Assembly (NCBI GenBank): GCA_903830945.1
Contig: CAIKVT010000036.1
Location: forward strand, 124,001 to 188,000
Reading direction: 5' to 3'
Length of the DNA stretch: 64,000 bases
Origin: an uncultured Elusimicrobia bacterium
GTDB taxonomy: Bacteria > Elusimicrobiota > Elusimicrobia > UBA1565 > UBA9628
Shown: positions 56,521 through 64,000 of the stretch, in pieces
Layout: each line of letters starts with the position of its first letter
How positions within the stretch are numbered: the first letter of the stretch is position 1
Notes under the pieces: generated by a model
Seen by the model: only the letters and a program-made list of their open reading frames with translations
Told to the model about the DNA's origin: nothing
The model's database searches: none
Position numbers and translations under genes: made by a program

Positions 56521-58977
56521 TTAGTTCTTCTTGGTCTTGGACGCCTTTGCCGTCGGCATCGCGGGGGCCGGCGCTGGCGCGGGATCCGCGCCCATAAGGT
56601 TTTGCAGGGCCTGGATGATCGCGAAGCGGTACTCCGCGAAGCCAGTGCGCAGGTCCTTCTCGGTCAGGTCATACGGGATGTCCGGCGTTACGCCTAGGTT
56701 TTCTAGGGGCCGGGTATAGAGCAACTCCTGGGTCTTTGGGTCTCGTTTGAATTCCCCGGTGCGAGGGTCCCGCTCCGGGCGGTAGGCGATGCTCTTGGTC
56801 AGATGCAACTCGTCGATGCCGAACTGGTTGTCGATCCCGACGGGGACGACCATCCCGCCCGCTCCAGCCGTGCGTACTCCTAGGATGGTGACGCGTTTGT
56901 TGTCCTGCATGATGGCGGGGAAGAAGTCTCCGCCTGAGAAGTCCAGGGCGTTGGTCAAAAGCAGGATGGGCTTGGTGTAGCGCTCATCCGCCTTCGGGGC
57001 GGGATCGATCTCATCGACCGCCTGCACGTAAGTCAAATCAGTGAAACGTTTTTCCAGCTGGTTGAACTGCATGAAGATGAACTTGAAGAAGTTGAGGTAA
57101 AGCCTCATGAACTTCTCCGTGATTGGATAGCCGCCGGCTGTTTTCTCCTCATCTTTCTTGGCGTCGGCTTTCGCTCCGGAGCGCCGGTCTTTGGCGGATT
57201 GCGGCTGCATCAGGCGGAGCAGCACGTTGGCGGCTTCGTGCGCGTCTTTCTCCCCGATGATGAGCTTGTGGCGCGGGGTGATGAGCGGATTTTCCGTCAA
57301 GTGAGAGGCCAGGGCGTAGAGATAGAAGACTGAGCCGCCCGGATTGTTGACTTGGTCGATGACCAGGGAGTCCGTCTCCTTTTGGAACTTCGTCATGATC
57401 TTGCCGAACGCCTTGGCTTCGGCCGCTTCGCCTTCGTAGCTCGAGATGCGGATGAAGCCCGCCTTGCGGCCGTCTTTGGTCTCGAAGATATAGGCGTGGA
57501 AGGGATTCTTGTCATTGGTCTGCCAGAGCACCTTGCCCAGACGCGGCACGAAGCTCTTTTTGGTCCCGATCAGGAACGGGTTCTCCGGGGTTTCCTCACG
57601 CATCTGCGCGAAGAGGCTCGCTAATGGGTGGATGGCCTGATCGTAGACCCGAGAGAGCATGCTCTTGAGGCTGGAGGCCTGGAGCTGCAGGATGCCGAGG
57701 GACTCGTCAATGTCTGATTCCGGCCGGACCTCGGCCGGAATCTCCTGTGCCAGCAGGCCCGCGTCGCGCACCGGAACGTCTTGGCGGACCATTTCGGGGA
57801 TGTAGTCCCAGGGCATCTGCATTTTGGTCGTATTCCCGTCTTGTGCGCGGATGGCGAAGGAGACCTTGCCTCGCGGAACCTGATCGCCCCGGCTGCGCCG
57901 GCGATTGGTGAGGAAAAGCTCGGCCAGCCGCATGTCCGTCTCGGCCGTGTTGCCGCCGAGCTTCGCCGCGAGTTCCTGGACCGCATCGCCCGTGGGCTTG
58001 TCGTCGAAGCTGACCACCTCGTCGCCTATATTGAAGGGGAACTTGGCCAAGGGGAGCTGTTCGCGGTCGATGTAGGCCAGGAAATACTTGCCTTCGGCGC
58101 CGGTCACTAGGAACGGCAGGCGAGCGCGCTCGGTGGAGTGGAAGGAGATACTTACGTGGTAATCGCGCATGGCGGCCACGAAGGAGACCAGGAGGTCCTG
58201 GAGCTGCGGGGTCGTGATTTTCGGATCGGCCACGATGGCGTCCTTGGCCTTGTCGTACTCGCGCTTGAGATCGAGCTTGAACTGTTCCTTCTTCCACTCG
58301 ATCGGCGCGTACTGCTCGGCGAAAGCGGACGCGACAGTGTAAAGGGTGTGCAGCATCTTCTGCTGATTAAGAGACGACGCCGGCGAGGCTTGGCCGTCCT
58401 GCGCCGCGGAGGCGAGAGCGGAGCCGGCGCCATCCGCCGGGCCTTCCAGCAGGGACTTGAAGACTTTCGTCCCCAGGCCTTGGGCGTTTTCGGCGGAGGC
58501 TTGGACCACAGGGCCGGCGCTCTCCAGGACGCTCATGACCTCGTGGGATATCCCGCCTAGTTTCTGTGCGGTCGCGGCTGGGTTCTGTTCTGGGACCGCT
58601 GCGGGTGTCTGGGCCGCCGGAACGGCGGGAAGAGTTTGCGGCAAGACCTGTGCGAGTGGTGCGACGTTCACGGGGGAGACCTGGGGCACCGCGCTCAAGG
58701 AGCCCTTGAGGGAAGGCGCGGCCAGAGAGTTCGCCGAGTTCAGGTTCATGCCTGAAACGATCTGGTTGGGCAGAGAGACCATGATCGTGGACACCCCGGA
58801 CGGGCCGGTGCGTGTCATTACCGGGTAGACGGCATTGGCGGCCCAAAGGCCCGGCGGGGGGCAGGCGATGAGCAAGGCTAAAGTGGAGGCGGCGGCGGCG
58901 CGGACGCGCCGCCGTCCCGACGGCCACAAGGAAATACGTTGGCCGTCATGGGCGGCGTGTTGGAGTAAGCCCTTCAT
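56521..58977 (-). CDS. Secreted S41-family protease resembling chlamydial CPAF
   Basis: An 818-residue exported protease. A long N-terminus with an Arg-rich n-region and hydrophobic stretch (AAASTLALLIACPPPGLWAA, residues ~27-47) looks like a signal peptide, followed by a low-complexity Ala/Pro/Gln linker. From about residue 200 it follows the S41 tail-specific-protease plan: a helical bundle, a PDZ-like part (FNIGDEVVSFDDKP) and the catalytic core. The nucleophile is probably Ser681 in LLTNALDFSGGDFFPAIM, followed by GVRTAGAGG, as in CPAF. FIRISSYEG and VIDQVNNPGGSVFYLYALAS are further S41 landmarks. Unlike CPAF of Chlamydia, no host target can be implied; self-processing or envelope roles are possible. 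It is transcribed alone. Confidence 0.85.
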   Translation of the reverse strand: MKGLLQHAAHDGQRISLWPSGRRRVRAAAASTLALLIACPPPGLWAANAVYPVMTRTGPSGVSTIMVSLPNQIVSGMNLNSANSLAAPSLKGSLSAVPQVSPVNVAPLAQVLPQTLPAVPAAQTPAAVPEQNPAATAQKLGGISHEVMSVLESAGPVVQASAENAQGLGTKVFKSLLEGPADGAGSALASAAQDGQASPASSLNQQKMLHTLYTVASAFAEQYAPIEWKKEQFKLDLKREYDKAKDAIVADPKITTPQLQDLLVSFVAAMRDYHVSISFHSTERARLPFLVTGAEGKYFLAYIDREQLPLAKFPFNIGDEVVSFDDKPTGDAVQELAAKLGGNTAETDMRLAELFLTNRRRSRGDQVPRGKVSFAIRAQDGNTTKMQMPWDYIPEMVRQDVPVRDAGLLAQEIPAEVRPESDIDESLGILQLQASSLKSMLSRVYDQAIHPLASLFAQMREETPENPFLIGTKKSFVPRLGKVLWQTNDKNPFHAYIFETKDGRKAGFIRISSYEGEAAEAKAFGKIMTKFQKETDSLVIDQVNNPGGSVFYLYALASHLTENPLITPRHKLIIGEKDAHEAANVLLRLMQPQSAKDRRSGAKADAKKDEEKTAGGYPITEKFMRLYLNFFKFIFMQFNQLEKRFTDLTYVQAVDEIDPAPKADERYTKPILLLTNALDFSGGDFFPAIMQDNKRVTILGVRTAGAGGMVVPVGIDNQFGIDELHLTKSIAYRPERDPRTGEFKRDPKTQELLYTRPLENLGVTPDIPYDLTEKDLRTGFAEYRFAIIQALQNLMGADPAPAPAPAMPTAKASKTKKN

Positions 58978-59203
58978 TAAGATCTCCCTTGCTTATGAGA
59001 TGTATTGTGTGTGTATCTTATCACCCGCTGGCCGCAAGCGAGTGGGGCGAATGGGCCCTGGCGGGGCAGACAATCGGCCTATGCGGGAATAGGAAAAAGG
59101 TCTTAGTTAAAACAGAGGCCGGGGATGAGCCGATGACGCTGCTATGGGTTCTGTGGGCAGCCTCGGCGCGATCCCCAGCCTACTATATATACGAGCGAGG
59201 GGG

Positions 59204-59488
59204 TCATTTTGTTCCCTGACGCAGGGCGCCTTCTTTGATCAGCAGGCGGCGTTTGGCCGCGATGCCGCCCGGCGCGGAGAAGCCGGTGAGACGGCCGTCG
59301 GCTCCTACGACCCGGTGGCAGGGGATGGTCGGCGCGAAGGGATTGCGTCCCAGGGCCTGCCCCACGGCGCGCGCGGCTTTGGGCTTGCCGATGCGGCGCG
59401 CGAGCCAGCCGTAGGTGCGCACCTGTCCCTTGGGTATCTCGGCGCAGGCCTTCCAGACCGCCTGATAGAAAGGAGGATGGCCCTGCAT
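59204..59488 (-). CDS. MGMT-family DNA-binding domain protein
   Basis: A 94-residue protein equal to the C-terminal domain of O6-alkylguanine-DNA alkyltransferase: FYQAVWKACAEIPKGQVRTYGWLARRIG (helix-turn-helix with the arginine finger region) and IPCHRVVGADGRLTGF with the alkyl-accepting cysteine. The N-terminal ribonuclease-like domain is missing, as in alkyltransferase-like proteins, but those usually carry PWHRV. Keeping the cysteine suggests it can still repair alkylated bases. ATG 59488 is the first start after the anmK stop, 26 bases upstream. Confidence 0.88.
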   Translation of the reverse strand: MQGHPPFYQAVWKACAEIPKGQVRTYGWLARRIGKPKAARAVGQALGRNPFAPTIPCHRVVGADGRLTGFSAPGGIAAKRRLLIKEGALRQGTK

Positions 59489-59514
59489 CTTTCGGAGTAT
59501 GTGTTTAGGGAGTC

Positions 59515-60603
59515 TTATGCGGGCACCACCTTGCCCAGGATTCGGCGGCCTCGGGCTCCCGTGGCCTGCGGGCAGTTGTTGGTCCGGCCTTGCAGCGCTC
59601 GCAGGCCCAGCCACGCGAAAGCCGCGGCCTCCTTGGCCATGACTGGCAGGCCGAAGCGCTCCGAGGTCATGACCGGGACCGGCGACAAGAGGCGGCAGAG
59701 GTGCTCTATGAGCACCGGGTTGAGAGCGCCGCCGCCGCTGAGCACCACTTCTCGGATATTGTGGCGGGGAAGGATGAACCGGCGATAGGACTCTGCTATG
59801 GAACGGGCGGTGAAGAGGTTGAGCGTGGCCAGGACGTCGGGTAGCTGGGCCGGCGTGATGCGCTTGAAATAGCGGCTTAAGAAAGCCGCGCCAAAAGAGC
59901 CCTTATCCAAGGATTTCGGTGGTTTGCGTTTGAAGAAGGCATGGCCCATCATTCGCGCGACCAGGCGCTCATCCGGCCGGCCGCGCCGGGCGAGCCGTCC
60001 GTCTTTGTCCATGTGCAGGCGGCAGGCCGTGGCTTGGCGAGCGGCCTCGTCCATGAGGCAGTTGCCTGGACCTGTGTCGAAAGCGGTCCAGAGGCGGCCT
60101 TGGCCCGTGACTGAGACGTTGCCGATGCCGCCGATGTTCTGCAGGCAGCGCAGAGGGCCGGCGGCGAAGCGGAATTCGTCGAAGGCTGGGACCAGGGGCG
60201 CGCCCTCTCCGCCCGCGGCCATGTCCCGGGTGCGGAAATCCGCGGCCACGGGAGTTCCGGCTCGCTCGGCGATGACGCAGGGCTCGGCGAGCTGCAGGGT
60301 GTTGGGGGGGGAGGCGTCCGGGCCGTGCCAAACGGTCTGGCCGTGCGAGCCGATGACTGCTGCCTTGCGTCCTTGCGCTATGCGCACGGCGGCTCGGCCG
60401 AAAGCATCGCCCAGCTCGAACTTCAGGCGTGAGAGCTCGGCCGCGCTCAGGCCCGGAGCCGCGAGCACGCGGCGGCGCAGGGCCGGGCCGTAGGGGTAGG
60501 TCCGGCAGCGCAGGACCTTGAGGCGTTTGCCCTGGAAGTCCACTAAAGCCGCGGTCACGCCGTCGGCGGAAGTCCCGGACATGAGGCCTATTGCAAGTGC
60601 CAT
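59515..60603 (-). CDS. anmK: Anhydro-N-acetylmuramic acid kinase
   Basis: A 362-residue ASKHA-family kinase that phosphorylates 1,6-anhydro-N-acetylmuramic acid with ring opening, recycling peptidoglycan. Family signatures: AIGLMSGTSADGVTAALVDF at the start, GSHGQTVWHGP, ADFRTRDMAAGGEGAPLVPAFDE, QNIGGIGNVSV, FDTGPGNCLMD and VVLSGGGALNPVLIEHL. Start at ATG 60603 follows the family; the frame continues four codons to a GTG at 60615. It precedes the small MGMT-family gene by 26 bases. The N-acetylmuramic-acid-phosphate etherase that usually follows is not in the window. Confidence 0.95.
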   Translation of the reverse strand: MALAIGLMSGTSADGVTAALVDFQGKRLKVLRCRTYPYGPALRRRVLAAPGLSAAELSRLKFELGDAFGRAAVRIAQGRKAAVIGSHGQTVWHGPDASPPNTLQLAEPCVIAERAGTPVAADFRTRDMAAGGEGAPLVPAFDEFRFAAGPLRCLQNIGGIGNVSVTGQGRLWTAFDTGPGNCLMDEAARQATACRLHMDKDGRLARRGRPDERLVARMMGHAFFKRKPPKSLDKGSFGAAFLSRYFKRITPAQLPDVLATLNLFTARSIAESYRRFILPRHNIREVVLSGGGALNPVLIEHLCRLLSPVPVMTSERFGLPVMAKEAAAFAWLGLRALQGRTNNCPQATGARGRRILGKVVPA

Positions 60604-60692
60604 GATTGTACGCACACCATACTAAATTTATCGCTGATCCCGGCGCTCAGGCCTGACTGTGGAACTTTTCGGCCTGAGCTCGTATATAGAGT

Positions 60693-61191
60693 ATGGACCA
60701 CAAAAACAGCCTCGCCGCCGTCGTTCCCCTTATCCGCGTCGTTAAAGGCCTGCGCGTCATTCTGGACTCTGACCTGGCCCGCCTCTACGGCGTCACCACC
60801 AGCCGGCTCAACCAGCAGTTCCGGCGCAACCCCGGCAAGTTTCCCCCCGACTTCGCCTTCGTCCTGACGCCCGAGCAGACGACCCGGATGATGTCACAAA
60901 TTGTTACATCATCCCCCAGAAGAAACTGGCGCAGCCTCCCCGTCGCCTACACTGAATACGGCGCCGTCATGGCCGCCAACGTCCTCAACAGCAAGCGGGC
61001 TTCCCAGATGAGCGTGGCCGTGGTGCGGGCCTTCATCCAACTGCGAAAGATAGCCGTCTCTCATGACGCCCTGGCCAAGAAACTGGGCCAGCTTCAGCGC
61101 CTTGGGCGCCATCATCGACCCGGGCCTGGGAGAGCAGACCAAGAAGCGGATAGGCTTCCTCCCGGACGGCAGAGGCGTCTCTGAGAGCTAG
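60693..61191 (+). pseudogene. ORF6N-domain DNA-binding protein, frameshifted near its end
   Basis: Residues 1-125 are an ORF6N domain (KilA-N-like), found in phage and mobile-element proteins and thought to bind DNA: PLIRVVKGLRVILDSDLARLYGV, LNQQFRRNPGKFPPDFAFVLT, LPVAYTEYGAVMAANVLNS and SVAVVRAFIQLRKIA. After KLGQLQ at about base 61100 the frame loses family likeness, while the +1 frame continues as LGAIIDPGLGEQTKKRIGF, the expected C-terminal KRIGF ending, to a stop at 61191. So there is a one-base shift, either real or an assembly error. A terminator follows at 61291. Confidence 0.68.
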
Positions 61192-61290
61192 CGCAGCGGC
61201 GGCGCGCCAAGCGAAGCCCGTCTGGATCGCAGTCGTGATACATGGCCATCCCAACGGCACAGCGGTCCCCCTGCGAGGGGGCCCGCTGGA

Positions 61291-61318
61291 CTCCGCACCT
61301 TCGGCGCGGAGTTGTTTT
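61291..61318 (+). terminator. Intrinsic terminator after the ORF6N gene
   Basis: CTCCGC (61291-61296) pairs with GCGGAG (61306-61311), with further inner pairing, and TTGTTTTAA follows. It lies about 100 bases after the ORF6N stop and just before the convergent amylase gene. A second, shorter CCCCCTGCGAGGGGG hairpin precedes it. Confidence 0.6.
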
Positions 61319-61340
61319 AAAGGCGGGACGGATGCCGGCG

Positions 61341-63362
61341 TTAAGGCTGCACCACGGTGTAGCCGTAAGCGGGCAAAGTCCCCACCCAGCCGGTGTCCAG
61401 CCGCGAGTCTTGGAAGTCCACGGCCACGCTCTGGTCCGTAGGGTTGGCCAGCACCAGCGCCCCGGGCTTCTTCGCGCCTGCGGCTATCAGCGCATAGCCC
61501 ACCCAGGCCGGGTCGCCTTGAGGACGCAGGGCCTTGAGCGAGGGATCGCCCAGCTGGCCGCGCAACGCGATGGCCGCGCGGAACGTATCCTGATAGAACT
61601 GCGACACCGCAGGGTCGGCGTGCTGCCAGTCTACCAGCACCGGCACGTTGAAGGGGATGGATTTCGGTTCCACATCCGGCCCCCCGCCCGCGTCGAAGCC
61701 GATCTCCTGCGAGCCGTAGAAAAGCTGTCCGCCCGGCAGCAGCAAGGTCAGCAAGGAGGCTCCCCGCATCCACGGTCCGAAGGCGCGTTCGGGCGAGGAC
61801 TCGTCGTGGTTGCCGATGAAGTCCAGCATGTCCGAGCCGCCCTTCTGCCACTGTAGATACTCCACGCGCTCCAGCGCGGCGCGGATCCGGCCCGGTTTTC
61901 GGCTCTGCACCGCGTCGTACCAGCCCGTGTGGCCGCCAGGCCGGTCCATGTTGTTCTTGCCGTAGATGAGATCGAAGCCGCAGGCTGAGAGCGCGTCCCA
62001 GTCGTCGTAGCCCTCGGCCAGGAAGGCGGTCGCGGGATAGGCCGCCTTGATGGAGGTGATGAGCTGCTCCATGAACTCGCGCTGCGGCATGGAGACGCCC
62101 CAGGTCTTGGAGAAGTTGGCGTTTAAGTCGAGGTAGGCCATGTCCACCCGGAAGCCGTCGATCGCGAAGCGCTCCACCCAGGAGCGCTCGATGCGTACCA
62201 GCTCGCGGCGCAGGCTCTCGTTTGAGTAATCCACCTGGGCCGTGTCGTTCCAGAAGGACACGATGCCGAAGACGCTGAAGCCGCCGTGATGGACCCACAG
62301 CTTTTTTCCCGTGGCCGGGTCGGCCTGGACGAAGTAGCCGTCATCCGGCGCGTCCGGATGGGTGGGATCGGCGTCTTTATGGAGGAAGAAGTCTGGATGG
62401 CGCATCAGGAGCGCGGAGTCCATGGACGTGTGGTTGGGCACGAAGTCGATGATGACCTTCATCCCCAGCTCGTGGGCGCGCGCGACGAAACCGCGGAAAT
62501 CCTCCGGCGTTCCCAGCTCCGGGTTCAAGGACTCGTAATCCTTGATGGAGTAGGGCGAGCCGCCGCCCGTGCCGGACTGGTTGCGTTCGCCGATGGGGAA
62601 TATCCCCATCATCCAGACGGTATCGAAGCCCAGGTCTTTGATGTCTTGCAGGTCCTGGGTCTTGAGATCGGCGAAGAAAGGCTGGCCGCCGCCGGCCGGA
62701 CGTCCTAAGGCGGCGCGCTTGCCCGCCAGGTTGTAGGCGCGGGGGAATATTTCGTAGATGCGGGCCTGGCGCAGCCATTGGCTCTTGTCCGAGGCCGCGA
62801 CCTGCCGGCGCAGGGTCTCGGTGTACTGCCGCACGAAGTTCATGAGCTGGTCGTACTTGGCCGAGTCCGAATCGGGGCTGGAGATGAGGTCTTTGACATG
62901 CTTGCGGGCGTCTGCGGCCCAGGGGATGGGGGCGAGCAGGTCGTCGAGGTAATGGCCGTAATCCGCCAGGTGGTGGCGGATGGAGTCCGCGCCGTCGTCG
63001 GCCGCCACTCGGCCTTCGGCATAGACGAAGCCTTCCAGGCCCGCGGTTGGCGCGGTGCGGGCGACGGCGTGGTCCGGGTGGAAGACGAAGGGCCCGATCG
63101 CGGTGCCGTCGGATTTCGGGGTGCCGAGGCTCAGCAGGGAGCGCATCTGCTGCAGGCGCTGATAGTTCGAATCGGGGCGGACCGGTACGGCGTTACGGGG
63201 GCTGCCGTCATAGAAGCGTTTGAGTCGTTCAGCCATGGAGTCTGCATCCCTTGCGCTGCTGAGATTCTCCACCAAGGCCTTGGCCCCGGCCAGGGATGAG
63301 GATTGGGCATGGAGTGGTGCTGCGAGCAGCGGCGCCAGAAACAGCGTGACGGAGGCCAGCAT
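61341..63362 (-). CDS. Secreted GH13 alpha-amylase-family glycosidase
   Basis: A 673-residue exported glycoside hydrolase. Residues 1-19 form a signal peptide (LFLAPLLAAPLHAQ). A helical N-terminal region of ~180 residues is unrecognised. From ARIYEIFPRAYNLAG (residue ~205) it is a GH13 barrel: DFVPNHTS (region I), GFRVDMAYLD with the nucleophile Asp near residue 407, FLAEGYDD with the acid/base Glu near 451 and FIGNHDES with the stabilising Asp near 518. A beta-sandwich domain follows to the end. It should cleave or rearrange alpha-glucans in the periplasm or outside. No sugar-transport or glycogen genes are adjacent. Confidence 0.92.
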   Translation of the reverse strand: MLASVTLFLAPLLAAPLHAQSSSLAGAKALVENLSSARDADSMAERLKRFYDGSPRNAVPVRPDSNYQRLQQMRSLLSLGTPKSDGTAIGPFVFHPDHAVARTAPTAGLEGFVYAEGRVAADDGADSIRHHLADYGHYLDDLLAPIPWAADARKHVKDLISSPDSDSAKYDQLMNFVRQYTETLRRQVAASDKSQWLRQARIYEIFPRAYNLAGKRAALGRPAGGGQPFFADLKTQDLQDIKDLGFDTVWMMGIFPIGERNQSGTGGGSPYSIKDYESLNPELGTPEDFRGFVARAHELGMKVIIDFVPNHTSMDSALLMRHPDFFLHKDADPTHPDAPDDGYFVQADPATGKKLWVHHGGFSVFGIVSFWNDTAQVDYSNESLRRELVRIERSWVERFAIDGFRVDMAYLDLNANFSKTWGVSMPQREFMEQLITSIKAAYPATAFLAEGYDDWDALSACGFDLIYGKNNMDRPGGHTGWYDAVQSRKPGRIRAALERVEYLQWQKGGSDMLDFIGNHDESSPERAFGPWMRGASLLTLLLPGGQLFYGSQEIGFDAGGGPDVEPKSIPFNVPVLVDWQHADPAVSQFYQDTFRAAIALRGQLGDPSLKALRPQGDPAWVGYALIAAGAKKPGALVLANPTDQSVAVDFQDSRLDTGWVGTLPAYGYTVVQP

Positions 63363-63376
63363 AGACGAGTTTAGGC

Positions 63377-63405
63377 ATTATGGACTAAAAGACCCATATT
63401 GGGAA
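63377..63405 (-). promoter_or_regulatory. Possible promoter of the amylase gene
   Basis: On the minus strand TTCCCA (63405-63400) and CATAAT (63382-63377) are 17 bases apart, 14 bases before the start codon; the predicted leader would be very short. It overlaps the left arm of a large imperfect palindrome. Confidence 0.35.
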
Positions 63406-63442
63406 GAGTCTGAGGGCCTATTCCAATCTGGGACTTTAGGCC
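63382..63442. repeat. Large imperfect inverted repeat upstream of the amylase gene
   Basis: The arm from GGACTAAAAGACCC through ATATTGGGAA (63382-63405) pairs imperfectly with TTCCAATCT through GGGACTTTAGGCC (63421-63442) around a 15-base loop. It could be an operator over the amylase promoter, or a cruciform. The rest of 63363-63565 shows nothing else. Confidence 0.5.
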
Positions 63443-63565
63443 TATTAGGGCCGGGCGATGTTATCAGAGGGGCTGGGGACATGGCCGTTGATGATACCAA
63501 TCTTTGGGCTGGCGCCGTCAGGAGAAGGATCCCATGGCCCGCCGGCGGGTGCAGGGTCGCGCAGC

Positions 63566-64000
63566 CTACAGAGAGATCTTCATCCCTGATGAGGGCGAGA
63601 TCTCGGGGTAGTCGGTATAACCTTCTGCGCCGCCACCATAGAACGTCGTTGGCCGAGGCGTATTGAGCGCCGCCTTCAGGGCAAAGCGCCGCGGCAGATC
63701 CGGATTCGCGATGAACAGTTGGCCGAAAGCCACCGCATCGGCGTCGCCGCGCGCGAGAATCGCCTCGGTGCTTTCTTGAGTGAACTTTTCGTTGGCGATG
63801 TAGATACCGCCGAAAGCGCGCTTGAGCCGCGGGCCGAGACTGTCGGGCCCAATATATTCGCGCGCGCAGATGAATGCGATGCCGCGGCGGCCGGCTTCTC
63901 TCGCGACGTAGCCAAAGCTCAGCGCCGGGTTTGAGTCACCCATCGACTGTGCATCGCCGCGTGGCGCGAGATGCAGGCCGACGCGGCCCGCGCCCCATAC
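63566..64000 (-). CDS. Old Yellow Enzyme-family alkene reductase, C-terminal part (5' end outside window)
   Basis: FMN-dependent NADPH:flavin oxidoreductase of the NemA/OYE type, reducing activated C=C bonds or nitro compounds. The frame is open to the right edge, where WGAGRVGLHLAPRGD is readable before MGDSNPALSFGYV. The C-terminal signature ADAVAFGQLFIANPDLPRRF and FYGGGAEGYTDYP is typical. About 145 of ~360 residues are visible; the substrate-binding His/Asn pair is outside the window. No partner genes are seen. Confidence 0.93.
   Translation of the reverse strand, partial: VWGAGRVGLHLAPRGDAQSMGDSNPALSFGYVAREAGRRGIAFICAREYIGPDSLGPRLKRAFGGIYIANEKFTQESTEAILARGDADAVAFGQLFIANPDLPRRFALKAALNTPRPTTFYGGGAEGYTDYPEISPSSGMKISL

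Noticed and set aside
61033..62298. A 421-codon minus-strand frame beside the amylase frame
   Set aside because: It is a shifted reading of the GH13 gene; the true frame holds all four catalytic regions.
63160..63180. GATTCGAAC on the minus strand, resembling a tRNA T-loop
   Set aside because: It lies inside the amylase coding sequence and no acceptor stem or anticodon arm can be drawn around it.
1..64000. CRISPR array, prophage or integrative element
   Set aside because: No regularly spaced repeats, no phage structural or integrase genes and no att-like duplications were seen; the only mobile traces are the REP-like palindrome and the two ORF6N relics.

Overview
The window is GC-rich bacterial chromosome, densely coded on both strands, with no rRNA or tRNA gene, CRISPR array, prophage or intact insertion sequence that I can see. 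Several things point to an uncultured Elusimicrobiota-type Gram-negative: a protein at 46361 of the 'TMTTYYPAPSGVY' surface-protein type, which I know mainly from Elusimicrobia and Omnitrophica genomes; PorV-like barrels paired with FlgD-like C-terminal domains; a chlamydial-CPAF-like S41 protease; and many secreted proteins of no known family. The phylum is an inference, not a proof.

Layout. 1-2.6 kb: end of the protein-arginine kinase gene mcsB, a DUF47 protein, a small helical protein and a cyclophilin. 2.7-10.2 kb: an AT-richer gene for a fused ethanolamine ammonia-lyase (EutB-EutC) with an apparent signal peptide, then tdh, a PreT-PreA fusion resembling dihydropyrimidine dehydrogenase, and ssnA. 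10.3-19.1 kb: four translationally coupled genes for an envelope cassette (1677-residue secreted repeat protein, PorV-like barrel, second barrel, FecR-domain protein). 19.1-25.6 kb: MATE exporter, DnaJ-like protein, a cyclic-nucleotide-domain protein with a secreted HNH protein, and an outer-membrane-protein/lipoprotein/coiled-coil operon. 25.7-44.4 kb: molybdenum-hydroxylase large subunit with a BaiN-like flavoprotein, a SUMF1-type protein, aldehyde dehydrogenase with an OPT transporter, an NCS2 purine/pyrimidine permease with an extra C-terminal domain, the hydroxylase Fe-S and FAD subunits, a cyclase-family hydrolase, and AllG, AllF and AllH homologues with a hybrid histidine kinase inserted between them on the other strand. 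44.4-54.4 kb: a Delta-60-repeat protein, the Elusimicrobia-type surface protein, an ORF6N relic, a ROK-Ppx-Ppk1 polyphosphate operon, a DUF3365/PAS sensor and an O-methyltransferase. 54.5-64 kb: a charged coiled-coil protein, asnS, the CPAF-like protease, a small MGMT-family protein with anmK, a frameshifted ORF6N gene, a secreted GH13 amylase and the end of an Old Yellow Enzyme gene.

How they may work together. Much of the window can be read as catabolism of nitrogen compounds. An NCS2 permease imports a purine or pyrimidine. A three-subunit molybdenum hydroxylase, SsnA and the PreTA-like reductase modify the ring. The cyclase-family hydrolase could open it. AllF/AllG/AllH, which together make up an oxamate carbamoyltransferase elsewhere, could release carbamoyl phosphate. 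Threonine dehydrogenase, ethanolamine ammonia-lyase, an aldehyde dehydrogenase and an OPT peptide transporter fit the same amine and amino-acid scavenging theme. No carbamate kinase, cobalamin-reactivating factor or molybdenum-cofactor insertion protein is in the window, so the pathway is incomplete here. The second theme is the cell envelope: two operons of barrels, lipoprotein and secreted repeat proteins with no assigned function.
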